Below, one piece after another: positions 57,380 through 64,000 of a DNA stretch of 64,000 nucleotides. The stretch comes from Meiothermus sp. QL-1 (GTDB lineage: Bacteria; Deinococcota; Deinococci; Deinococcales; Thermaceae). The stretch spans positions 40,363-104,362 of the forward strand of contig NZ_QQSV01000009.1 of assembly GCF_003351145.1 (NCBI RefSeq), given 5' to 3'. Under the pieces are notes generated by a model. The model was not told where the DNA came from and ran no database searches. It saw nothing but the letters and a program-made list of their open reading frames with translations. A program made the position numbers and the translations under genes. Position 1 is the first letter of the stretch. Every line of letters begins with the position of its first letter.

Positions 57380-58969
57380 ATGAGACTTTTCGCCCAAGCT
57401 GTTTTTCTCGCAACGCTCTTTGCCTGGGCGCTTCCCAGCGACCTTTCCAAGGACCACTGGGCGTTCCAAGCCGTGCAGGAAGTAACCGCGCGGGGCTGGC
57501 TGCAGGGGTACCCTGATGGCAGATTCCGCGGCGAAGTGGCGCTCGACCGCTACCAGTTGGCCACCATTCTGGCCCGGGTACTGGCTGACAGCCCCCTGCC
57601 GGTGCGGGAGGCCGAGGTCCGTTTCAAAGATGTGGTGCCGAACCACTGGGCCCTGCCGGGTATCCGGCGGATGGTGGGGGAGGGTCTGGTCGAGGGCTTT
57701 CCCGACCAGACCTACCGGGGCAGCACCCCCCTCACGCGCTACCAGCTTGCGACCGTGCTGGACAAACTGTGCGCCCGGTTAGGGCTCGCCGCCCCGGCGC
57801 GCGCCCTGCGCCCGGACGACCTGCCCCCAGGGCACTGGGCCGAGGCCGCGGTGCTGCGGGTAATTGCGCTAGAGATACTGCCTTTGGGCTCGGACGGCCT
57901 TTTCCGGGGCAACGAACCGGTCAACCGCTACCAGATGGCCCGGGCCCTCTGGCGGCTAAGCCAGCTTTTCCCAGCTAGAACTGCCTTGCCCAGCCAGCCC
58001 CAGCCAGCCCCGCCGGCAGCTTCAGGAGCCCTTCCTCTCCAGGCTCCGCCCAGCCAGCCTGCCCCTCCTCCCCAGACCCCTACCCTCCAGGTTGCAAGCG
58101 TGGAGAACAAAAACGTATCCGAGAGAACCCTCCTGGGCCAGATCAGCGCGGTTCCCCTGCCGGAAGGCTGGGCCGAGGCCACCCTCGAGCAAAGCCTGGT
58201 GCACCTGGGCCAGGCCCAAAGGCACGGCCGGGTCTGGGCTACCCTCAAGCATGGCGACCAGCGGGCCATAGCCCTGCTCAGGCTGGACGAGAACCCGGGC
58301 CTGGAGGCTTTTTACCCCCTGGGCGAGGCTGTGGCCGCGGCCAGCGAGGGCTGGGCCTGGGTTGAGGGAGGCCGGCAGCTTCTTTTCCTGGACGCAAGAA
58401 GTGGGAGAACACGCCTATACGGTCCCATCGGGCAAAGCGGGGCCCGCGAAGCCCTACCCCCGGTGTTCGCCGCAGGGGTACAGGAAGGGGTTCTTGGCGG
58501 GGTGGCCCTGGACGAAAGCCGCAACTACCTGGCCCTCATCAACGGACGCCCCCTGTGTCTACCGAACTGCGAGGCGGCCTCGAGCTCGAGGGTGCTGCGG
58601 CTGGTGCTCTTGGGTCTCAACCCGGATGGCCTTTTCGCTGAGTACGCCTACCTGCTGGATGACCCCAAGAACCGGGTGGTGGGGCTGGCCTGGCCCAAAC
58701 CCCGCTTTCTTATGGTGCACGAGCACGATGGCAGAAGAAGCCGCATCTACAGCGTGGACCTGAACCAGGCCGACGACCTGGCCTTCACCGAGTGGGACAG
58801 TCCGGAAGCCGGCTTAGAGCAAAGACCCCTGGTCAGGCCGCTGCCCAAAAAGCTTCTGCTGGAAATAGAGCTGGAGCGGCCCAGCGGCCTAGCCCTGCTC
58901 GGCCCCGGCGAGCTGGTGGTGGCCCAGGGGGGGCTTCTGCGGCTGAGACTGCAGAGCCCCCTTTGGTAG
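57380..58969 (+). CDS. SLH-domain surface protein with a C-terminal propeller-like domain
   Basis: 529 aa. Signal peptide about 1-18. Three SLH repeats follow (about 20-65 SKDHWAFQAVQEVTARGWLQ; 80-130 HWALPGIRRMVGEGLVEGF; 145-190 HWAEAAVLRVIALEI), which anchor proteins to the wall polymer. After a Pro/Gln-rich linker, the region about 240-529 resembles esterase-like/phytase-type domains (ESRNYLALINGRPL, YLLDDPKNRVVGLAW). Substrate unknown. A -10-like TAGCAT ends 6 nt before the ATG, suggesting a leaderless mRNA. Confidence 0.85.
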   Translation: MRLFAQAVFLATLFAWALPSDLSKDHWAFQAVQEVTARGWLQGYPDGRFRGEVALDRYQLATILARVLADSPLPVREAEVRFKDVVPNHWALPGIRRMVGEGLVEGFPDQTYRGSTPLTRYQLATVLDKLCARLGLAAPARALRPDDLPPGHWAEAAVLRVIALEILPLGSDGLFRGNEPVNRYQMARALWRLSQLFPARTALPSQPQPAPPAASGALPLQAPPSQPAPPPQTPTLQVASVENKNVSERTLLGQISAVPLPEGWAEATLEQSLVHLGQAQRHGRVWATLKHGDQRAIALLRLDENPGLEAFYPLGEAVAAASEGWAWVEGGRQLLFLDARSGRTRLYGPIGQSGAREALPPVFAAGVQEGVLGGVALDESRNYLALINGRPLCLPNCEAASSSRVLRLVLLGLNPDGLFAEYAYLLDDPKNRVVGLAWPKPRFLMVHEHDGRRSRIYSVDLNQADDLAFTEWDSPEAGLEQRPLVRPLPKKLLLEIELERPSGLALLGPGELVVAQGGLLRLRLQSPLW

Positions 58970-59050
58970 GGAATCGCGGTGCGGGTCCGACCCGATGAAC
59001 TGGTGGGGTGAGCGGCTTCAGGCCTGGCTCAGGCGGTTCGAACGGCAGGC

Positions 59051-60088
59051 CTATTCCCCTTCCTCATCCAGCCGGTCCATTACGCGGAAGAGCCCTTCCA
59101 GGTCCATCTTGGCGTAGATGGCCGAGGTGCTCGGGCTGGCATGCCCCAGGAGGCGCGCGGTCGCGTGAAGGTCCCTCGAGGTCCGGTAAAACCTGGTGCC
59201 CGCGGTGTGCCGGAGCATATGCAGACCGGAGTAGCGGCTGGGCAGGCCGATGGCCTGGTAGTGCTGGGTGATTCGCCACCAGAGGCCGTTCGCGGAGAGG
59301 CGCTTGCCCAGCCGACCGTTTTTGAGGCTGCGCAAAAGCAGGTGCGGTTCGCCCGCCGGGGCCAGCGCCCGCCGCAGCCTCAGCCAGGCCTCGAGGTCCG
59401 GCAGCAAGGAGCGGGGGAGGGGCACGCTGCGCTGCTTGCCGCCCTTACCCCGCACCACCAGCAGGCGCTCTTCCAGCAGCACGTCCTCCACCCTCAAACC
59501 CACCAGCTCGGCCACCCGCAGCCCGCACTCCCCGGCCAGCCGCACCGCCAGCCGGTCGCGAACACTGGCCGGGTCGTCCTTCTGCTCGAGGTAGCCCAGG
59601 AGTCTTCTGTACCAGGGCAACGGTAGAGCGGGCCGCTTCTCCTCGGGCGGGGTGGGGTCGCGGGGGGCCGGGGGACTGCTCGGCGCCACCAGCACGCCCG
59701 CCCACTCCAATGCGCGGTAGAACTGCCGCACGCCCACCAGCCGCAGGGCGATGCTCCCCGGGCTGAGCGGTTCGTGGGGCTCGAGGTGGGAGCCCTGGGT
59801 CTGGAGGCTGGCCACGTAGCGGGCCAGGGTGTCGCGGCTGGATTTCTGAATGGGCTCACGAGGGGCCGGGGACTCGGGCGGCCACCACCAGGCCAGGAAG
59901 TCCCGCAGGGCCAGGCGGTAGTTCTTCAGGGTGCGGGGGCTCAAAGCGGCCTGCTTGCGGCTGTAGTTGATGAGGTATGCCTCCAGCAGCCCAAGCAGCG
60001 CTGCCTCGTTCCGCTCCTGCAGGGCTCGGATGGCCTCCAGACGGCGGCGGGTAGGTTCCTGCCAGTGGGTTTTGAGGACTAGCTTCAC
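59051..60088 (-). CDS. tyrosine recombinase (XerC/XerD-like)
   Basis: 345 aa. The N-terminal SAM-like core-binding domain is at about 30-140 (SPRTLKNYRLALRDFLAWW). The catalytic domain has Arg in CGLRVAELVGL, Lys in RGKGGKQRSVPL, HMLRHTAGT, LLGHAS and the nucleophile in STSAIYAKM. All catalytic residues are present. It may be the chromosomal dimer recombinase or an integrase for the adjoining cluster; it is longer than XerC/D (about 300 aa). GTG 60088 lies 8 nt after a perfect -10, so it is probably leaderless. Confidence 0.9.
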   Translation of the reverse strand: MKLVLKTHWQEPTRRRLEAIRALQERNEAALLGLLEAYLINYSRKQAALSPRTLKNYRLALRDFLAWWWPPESPAPREPIQKSSRDTLARYVASLQTQGSHLEPHEPLSPGSIALRLVGVRQFYRALEWAGVLVAPSSPPAPRDPTPPEEKRPALPLPWYRRLLGYLEQKDDPASVRDRLAVRLAGECGLRVAELVGLRVEDVLLEERLLVVRGKGGKQRSVPLPRSLLPDLEAWLRLRRALAPAGEPHLLLRSLKNGRLGKRLSANGLWWRITQHYQAIGLPSRYSGLHMLRHTAGTRFYRTSRDLHATARLLGHASPSTSAIYAKMDLEGLFRVMDRLDEEGE

Positions 60089-60096
60089 TGAAGACT

Positions 60097-60102
60097 ATTA
60101 TA
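60097..60102 (-). promoter_or_regulatory. -10 box of the recombinase gene
   Basis: Perfect TATAAT on the minus strand, 8 nt before the GTG start. No -35 box was found. Confidence 0.5.
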
Positions 60103-60477
60103 CTAGTCCTGAGTCATAAGCCGCATCCCCCGGCTGCACAGCAGGCCGTCGGCCACGGCCTGCATCTGCAGCCGCAGGCCCTCCATGTCCCGCGCCACGC
60201 TGCTCTGGCTCGGGGCCTCGCCGCCGCCGTCGCCGAAAGCGAAGCGGCCGCTCCCCCCGGCTATGAGGCCGCGCAGGGCCTCCCGCAGCTCCCCGCTGAG
60301 GAGCAGCAACAGCTCGTTGTGCTGCCCGTCCAGGTTGACCCTGGCCAGAGCCGCCTCCGCTTCGAGCCGGCTCTGGTCGGCCTCCTGGGCCATCCGCACC
60401 GCCATCAGGGCCGCCGCCAGCCCCACCGTGAGCGCCAGGCCCAAAGCCATGAGCAGAGCGTATCCTCCGTTCCTCAA
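60103..60477 (-). CDS. prepilin-like small membrane protein
   Basis: 124 aa. TTG 60477 overlaps the upstream stop (TTGA) and gives a type IV prepilin-like N terminus (MRNGG, then YALLMALGLALTVGLAAALM) resembling PilX-type minor pilins; the usual Glu at +5 is absent. The rest is polar and helical, with one Cys near the end. GTGs at 60492/60486 are alternative starts. Last gene of the cluster before the recombinase. Function not established. Confidence 0.6.
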   Translation of the reverse strand: MRNGGYALLMALGLALTVGLAAALMAVRMAQEADQSRLEAEAALARVNLDGQHNELLLLLSGELREALRGLIAGGSGRFAFGDGGGEAPSQSSVARDMEGLRLQMQAVADGLLCSRGMRLMTQD

Positions 60478-61370
60478 CCCAACCACCTCCACAGCAGCCA
60501 GAGAAGCGCCGCCAGCAGAAGGGCCCGGTAGAGCCAGAGTTCCCGGAGCGCCGCCGGCCGGGCCCTTGCCGTGGTCTCCACCACCAGGTCCCGCAGCGCC
60601 ACCCCGAGCAGGCTCGGGGTCTCCAGCCGCCAGTCGGCCGCAGCGGCCAGCAGGGTGCGGTCCTTTGCGTGGCCCAGGGCGGCGATCAGGGGGGTCTTGA
60701 GCTTGAGGGCGGCCTCCACCAGCCGCGGGTGGTCGAGGACCTCGAGGCCGCTCCCCCCGCCCCGAACGACGGCTATGGCCTCGTAGCCCCGCCCATCGGC
60801 CGCCTCGAGGAAGCCGGCCAGGGCCTCGGGGGTGAAGCTCACCCGCTCCTCTCTTATCTCGAAGGCCCGCCGGTAACCCCCCAGGGCCTTCTCCACGTCC
60901 TGGTCCACGATGCCCTCGCGGGCATAGACGAAGAGCAGCCGGGGCTTCCGCCCGCTCAAAAGAGCCCGCCGCAGCAGAGCGGGCACGTCCCGCCGCTCCT
61001 TTTGGGCAATCCGCTCCAGAAGCTGCTGCCGGGGGTCGACCGCCAAAGCGGCCTCGCTGGAGAGGACCTCGCTGAGCTGCAGAACGGGTTCGATGCGAGA
61101 GTCCTTCAGGCTGTAGTCCAGGTAGCCGCGCACCACCACCACGTAGCCGTCCTCCTGGGGCAGCCGGCCGTCCAGGGCCGGCGGGGCGAGCAGGGTCAGC
61201 ACATCCCCCTCCTCCCCCACCAGGCGGTGGTAGAAGCCGTTTCGGTAGGCCCGGTTGGAGCGCCGCAGCCGGCCGCGGACCACCAGCACCTTCCGGCTGA
61301 AGCCGTCCCGCAGGGTGCGCAGCACCTCCCCCGGGTAGAGGACCGGGATGTTGGAGACAGGCTCCTTCAT
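60474..61370 (-). CDS. exonuclease VII large subunit-like protein with a C-terminal membrane anchor
   Basis: 298 aa. Residues about 25-105 look like an OB-fold (KVLVVRGRLRRSNRAYRNGF). Residues about 125-265 match the XseA catalytic region: AIAVVRGGGSGLEVLDHPRL, TPLIAALGHAKDRTLLA, ADWRLETPSLLG. The conserved GHE of XseA is GHA here, and the long coiled coil that binds XseB is absent. Instead the protein ends in a hydrophobic helix (LYRALLLAALLWLLWRWLG). ATG 61370 overlaps the next gene's stop (ATGA). It probably does not act as ordinary ExoVII; membrane-bound nuclease or structural role is inference. Confidence 0.75.
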   Translation of the reverse strand: MKEPVSNIPVLYPGEVLRTLRDGFSRKVLVVRGRLRRSNRAYRNGFYHRLVGEEGDVLTLLAPPALDGRLPQEDGYVVVVRGYLDYSLKDSRIEPVLQLSEVLSSEAALAVDPRQQLLERIAQKERRDVPALLRRALLSGRKPRLLFVYAREGIVDQDVEKALGGYRRAFEIREERVSFTPEALAGFLEAADGRGYEAIAVVRGGGSGLEVLDHPRLVEAALKLKTPLIAALGHAKDRTLLAAAADWRLETPSLLGVALRDLVVETTARARPAALRELWLYRALLLAALLWLLWRWLG

Positions 61371-61792
61371 TTTTTTCTCCGCCAGAAGTGCGCCGCCAGC
61401 TCTATCAACAAAAGCCCGAGAAGGCCGAGCCCCACCCCCAGCGGCAGCACCACCGAGTTCGTGGTGACCTCCTCCAGGCGGGCCGCCACCATGACCAGCC
61501 CGGCGGCAACGAACAGGTGGCCCAGCACGATTCCACCCGAGAAGGCCCAGGCCCTGAGGTCCCTGAGGGCGCCGGACCCGGCCCAGGCGTTGAGGGCCAG
61601 CAGCGCCGCCAGCCACAGCAGGGTGGTGGGCAGGCCCTGCCACAGGATGGCCGGCAGCCAGAAGGGGATGGAAAAAGCCAGGGCCGCGAGGGCCCGGCGC
61701 CACTCGAAGCGCCCCACCATCCACATCACCGCCACCGGGGCCAGCAGCGAGCCCGAGGGAAAGCCCAGCAGGAGGTAGCGCCAGACGTACAT
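61367..61792 (-). CDS. small polytopic membrane protein
   Basis: 141 aa with about four hydrophobic helices, a conserved-looking LLWLAALLALNAWAGSG and a basic C-terminal tail (HFWRRKK). Not recognised. It resembles the protein at 61932-62345 in length and in the LLWLAAL-x-AW stretch. Its stop overlaps the ExoVII-like start, so the two are translationally coupled. Confidence 0.75.
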   Translation of the reverse strand: MYVWRYLLLGFPSGSLLAPVAVMWMVGRFEWRRALAALAFSIPFWLPAILWQGLPTTLLWLAALLALNAWAGSGALRDLRAWAFSGGIVLGHLFVAAGLVMVAARLEEVTTNSVVLPLGVGLGLLGLLLIELAAHFWRRKK

Positions 61793-61883
61793 ACCCGCAT
61801 TGTAGGCGAGCCGCGCCTTCTCCTCTGGCCAGATGAGAATCCCGGCGGGGCGCTACCCTGGTGGGATGGGCTGAGCGGGTAGC

Positions 61884-61914
61884 CTTACACCCATACGCCC
61901 GGCATGGGTGTAAG
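61884..61914. repeat. 11-bp perfect inverted repeat between the two membrane-protein genes
   Basis: CTTACACCCAT (61884-61894) and ATGGGTGTAAG (61904-61914) around 9 nt. There is no T-run on either side. It lies in the only sizeable gap (139 nt) of the cluster and could be a processing hairpin, attenuator or protein site. Confidence 0.6.
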
Positions 61915-61931
61915 AAAGCCCGGGCCGGGCC

Positions 61932-62345
61932 TTAATCCAGGGCCCGGTACTTCCTCAGGCTGACCGTGGCGGCCTCGGCCAGCAGGAAGGACGTCAGCAG
62001 CAGCCCCCCCGCCAGCCAGGGGGTCAGCGGGTCCTTGAGCGGGGTGAGGAGCAGAAAGCCCAGCAGCAGCCCCGTCCAGGCCCCGAGCTGGCCGAAGACC
62101 AGCGTCAGGCTGGCCGTCCACACCCCCGGCCAGAAGCGGCCCAGCCAGGCCTGCACCACCGCCAGCGCCGCCAGCCACAGCAGGCCGGTGGCGACGGAGG
62201 GCTTCCACAAAGCCAGGGCCCACGGCAGCAGCTGAAGCGCCACCGCCAGGCCCACCCGTCCCCCCTCCCAGCGCCCCCGGGCCAGGGCAAAGCCCGCCGG
62301 GGCCAGCAGGCCCAGGCTGAGCAAACTCAACAGCAGGTAGACCAT
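61932..62345 (-). CDS. small polytopic membrane protein, related to its neighbour
   Basis: 137 aa with four or so hydrophobic helices; LLWLAALAVVQAWLG matches the same part of the protein at 61367-61792. Not recognised as a known family. ATG 62345 is 3 nt after the lipoprotein stop. Confidence 0.75.
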   Translation of the reverse strand: MVYLLLSLLSLGLLAPAGFALARGRWEGGRVGLAVALQLLPWALALWKPSVATGLLWLAALAVVQAWLGRFWPGVWTASLTLVFGQLGAWTGLLLGFLLLTPLKDPLTPWLAGGLLLTSFLLAEAATVSLRKYRALD

Positions 62346-62348
62346 GCG

Positions 62349-63392
62349 CTACCGCTGCCAGGGAGGCACCCCGCCCTCCCAGGAGAAGGGGTCGTAGCGG
62401 CGGTTCTCCGGGCTCAGGAGGTCGTAGGGCAGCCGCTCGGTGTAGGGCATCTCCACCCACTTCCACTCGGTCTGGCCGCAGACAGCCCGTCCATCCGGCC
62501 CCTCCCGCACCTCCACCAGCCCCCAGACGATGTAGGACCAGCGGTAATTTCTGCCCGTCTCGGGGAAATTATTGCCCGTCTGGAGGAAGACCACCCTGTA
62601 CGGCTCATCCCGGGGGGAGAGGGCAAAGGTCAGGTCGGGCGAGGTGTTGGTGCCGAAGAGGAAGCGGCCGTCCACGAACACCCGTATCCAGGCCAGGCCG
62701 TTGGCCCCCACCGCCACGTAGGCCGCCGGCGGGGCCGGGGGAGCGGGCGTGCTGAAGTTGTCCGAGCGCTCCCGGCTGTTCATCGGCCTGCCCAGGAACC
62801 AGGGCGCCCCCGCCTGCAGGCAGTAGGGGCCGTGGACATTGACGAAGTAGCCCCTGCGTACCGCGTCCAGTTTGGGCCGGCCATCCGGGTCCAGCCGGTT
62901 GCTCATGAAGACCCTCCCCACCGGCTCGCGGTAGATGGTGGCCGGGGTGAAGGCCACGCGGTAGGCGCCGTCCGGCCGGAAGGTGGCCTGCAGGGTGCGC
63001 CGCGCCACCCACCAGTCCTCCGCCGGGTCGGCGGTGCGCTTGAAGTAGAAGTAGATGTTGACGCCGGGCCACAAATAGGAGCACCCCACCCCCGTCCAGC
63101 CCTCCCCGGTGTGGCTGTAGCCCCGAAACAAAACGTCGCTCTTCATCTCGTCGATCTCCCCCACCGACCAGGCGTAGTAGCCCGGCTCCTGCCCGGTGGT
63201 GTGCAGGAGGAAGTCCATCGCTCTACCGCTCGCCAGGCAGTCCCGCGCAGGGTCGAACAGGGGGCTCTCGTCCCGGATGAGGATGCCGAAGTCCGCGGGC
63301 GGCCTCTCGGCAGGCGGGGTGGCGTCCCGGCGTAGCTGGTCGCACCCCAGCAGGGAAGGGGCCAGCAGCAAAAGCAGGGTGAGGTAGCGCAT
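62349..63392 (-). CDS. lipoprotein of unknown function
   Basis: 347 aa. ATG 63392 has AGGA 8 nt upstream and gives a lipoprotein signal (MRYLTLLLLLAPSLLGC, lipobox LLGC). The mature part is rich in Tyr, Trp and Pro with several Cys, suggesting an extracytoplasmic beta-rich domain (GYYAWSVGEIDEMKSDVLF; RWSYIVWGLVEV). ATG 63404 is an alternative start. Not recognised. It lies 3 nt before the membrane-protein gene, so it belongs to the same transcript. Confidence 0.75.
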   Translation of the reverse strand: MRYLTLLLLLAPSLLGCDQLRRDATPPAERPPADFGILIRDESPLFDPARDCLASGRAMDFLLHTTGQEPGYYAWSVGEIDEMKSDVLFRGYSHTGEGWTGVGCSYLWPGVNIYFYFKRTADPAEDWWVARRTLQATFRPDGAYRVAFTPATIYREPVGRVFMSNRLDPDGRPKLDAVRRGYFVNVHGPYCLQAGAPWFLGRPMNSRERSDNFSTPAPPAPPAAYVAVGANGLAWIRVFVDGRFLFGTNTSPDLTFALSPRDEPYRVVFLQTGNNFPETGRNYRWSYIVWGLVEVREGPDGRAVCGQTEWKWVEMPYTERLPYDLLSPENRRYDPFSWEGGVPPWQR

Positions 63393-63447
63393 CACGGTCC
63401 TCATTCTAGCCGACCCCATACCCCGCTACCGGACAGGATGAGAAGCG

Positions 63448-63876
63448 CTAGGGCTCGAAGGGCCAGCTCGGAGGGGGGTTATCAGACCCGCCCGAACCAG
63501 AGCCGGACCCACCCGAGCCGGAGTCCGAGCCGCCCGAACCACCCCCGGAGCCCCAGTCAGAGCCCCCGGAGCCCCAGTCCGAACCTCCGGAGCCCCAGTC
63601 CGAACCCCCGGAGCCCCAGTCGGAGCCGCCCGAGCCACCCCCGGAGCCCGAGCCCCAATCGGAGCTGCCCGAGCCGGAGTCGGACCCACCCGAGCCCGAG
63701 CCCGAGCCGCCGACCACCTCGACCAGGTTGCCGTTGTTGTCGTAGACGTACATGGTGCCGTCGGGGGTGACCACCACCGTGCCGTTTTCATCCCGGTAGG
63801 TGACGGTGCCGTCCGGGTAGATGGTCTGCGAGCTGCCGTCGCTGTAGGTAAAGGTCTGGGTGCCGGTGCTGGCGTC
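63448..63876 (-). pseudogene. Gly/Ser/Asp/Trp-repeat protein gene interrupted by an IS element
   Basis: The readable frame starts directly at the IS end with HDASTGTQTFTYSDGSSQTI, then YPDGTVTYRDENG and DGTMYVYDNNGNLVEVV, short Tyr/Gly beta-hairpin repeats. It then runs into a tail of GSGGSDW units and ends at 63448. There is no start outside the IS; an internal ATG at 63777 would make a 109-aa remnant. The 5' part presumably lies beyond the insertion. A secreted or surface role is likely from composition. Confidence 0.6.
63545..63628 (-). repeat. four tandem 21-bp repeats (GGSDWGS units)
   Basis: CCGGAGCCCC recurs at 63545, 63566, 63587 and 63608 with 21-bp period, encoding seven-residue GGSDWGS-type units; degenerate copies flank them. 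Confidence 0.85.
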
Positions 63877-64000
63877 GTGACGACTCCCCGTTCTTCAGAA
63901 CGGGGCTTCTCGGTTCACGCGGAAGCGGCTACCCGCTGTCCATCCCCGAGGGCTCCGTCCAAGCCCAACGCCAGAATAACCTTTGCGGCAGCCACGTCCC
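63876..64000 (-). mobile_element. right end of an IS200/IS605-type element
   Basis: CCCCGTTCT/AGAACGGGG (63886-63905) forms a perfect 9-bp hairpin with a 2-nt loop just after the end of a tnpB-like frame, the usual right end of IS200/IS605 elements. The boundary with the host gene is near 63876 but cannot be fixed without the empty site. The rest lies outside the window. Confidence 0.7.
63915..64000 (-). CDS. tnpB: TnpB (IS605 OrfB) C-terminal end, partial
   Basis: Only the last 27 codons are inside the window. They read DVAAAKVILALGLDGALGDG and end in a TGA at 63917-63915. The DxxAAxxIL pattern is the end of the RuvC-like domain of TnpB, an RNA-guided nuclease. The hairpin that follows would be the 3' part of its guide RNA. 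Confidence 0.65.
   Translation of the reverse strand, partial: DVAAAKVILALGLDGALGDGQRVAASA

Noticed and set aside
58995..59113. Small plus-strand ORF (39 aa, starts MNWWGERL)
   Set aside because: No ribosome binding site, and it runs into the recombinase 3' end; the Ser/Arg-rich tail is a shadow of that gene.
63545..63628. CRISPR array
   Set aside because: The repeats are contiguous 21-bp coding units with no spacers.

Overview
The window is about 67% GC, densely packed chromosomal DNA from a bacterium of the Thermaceae, most likely Meiothermus or a close relative. This is an inference. It rests on the very high third-position GC, an AspRS and translation genes of Thermus type, frequent GTG/TTG starts, many stop/start overlaps, and -10 boxes lying almost on the start codon (leaderless messages). 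No rRNA, tRNA or CRISPR array was seen.

Layout. 1-9.3 kb: an ABC-F ATPase converges on a TetR gene and acetyl-CoA synthetase (acs). Divergent from acs are a very unusual IclR-regulator/acyl-CoA-synthetase fusion and a third synthetase paralogue. 9.3-23.5 kb: one unbroken minus-strand run of 14 genes that reads as a catabolic pathway: kynurenine formamidase, a five-gene Liv-type ABC importer, kynureninase, a RidA protein, 2-aminobenzoate-CoA ligase, acyl-CoA dehydrogenase, enoyl-CoA hydratase, a MarR regulator, an SDR, and 2-aminobenzoyl-CoA monooxygenase/reductase. Together they would take (formyl)kynurenine to anthranilate and then through aerobic CoA-bound ring dearomatisation. 23.6-29.5 kb: peroxiredoxin, a DUF1517 protein, Lon, PRPP synthetase and a decayed surface-protein fragment. 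29.6-34.8 kb: a BTAD/SARP-type regulator with an in-frame stop near its 3' end, then small and secreted proteins preceded by 11-bp-spaced direct repeats.

34.8-51.7 kb is housekeeping: an RNA methyltransferase, SufE, IleS under a T-box leader, transaldolase, Rho, a LysM/M23 hydrolase, two HAD phosphatases, a PhzF protein, AspRS, an FMN-riboswitch-controlled ribD-ribBA-ribH operon, and HisRS. 51.7-55.1 kb is accessory: a short ParA with a 56-aa partner, secreted proteins (one disrupted), a VapBC-type toxin-antitoxin pair with a clear palindromic operator, and fragments of a DHFR-like gene and an IclR gene. 55.1-59 kb: a three-GAF GGDEF diguanylate cyclase and an SLH-domain surface protein.

59-64 kb is a tightly spaced minus-strand cluster of unknown function: a tyrosine recombinase, a prepilin-like protein, a membrane-anchored exonuclease-VII-like protein, two related membrane proteins, a lipoprotein, and a Gly/Ser/Asp/Trp repeat protein. 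The last gene is interrupted by the end of an IS200/IS605-type element whose tnpB 3' end runs off the window. The strongest novelty candidates are the IclR-synthetase fusion, the kynurenine/2-aminobenzoyl-CoA locus with its own importer, the ExoVII-like membrane cluster, and a 33-nt composite operator-like motif present twice (43.8 and 47.3 kb).
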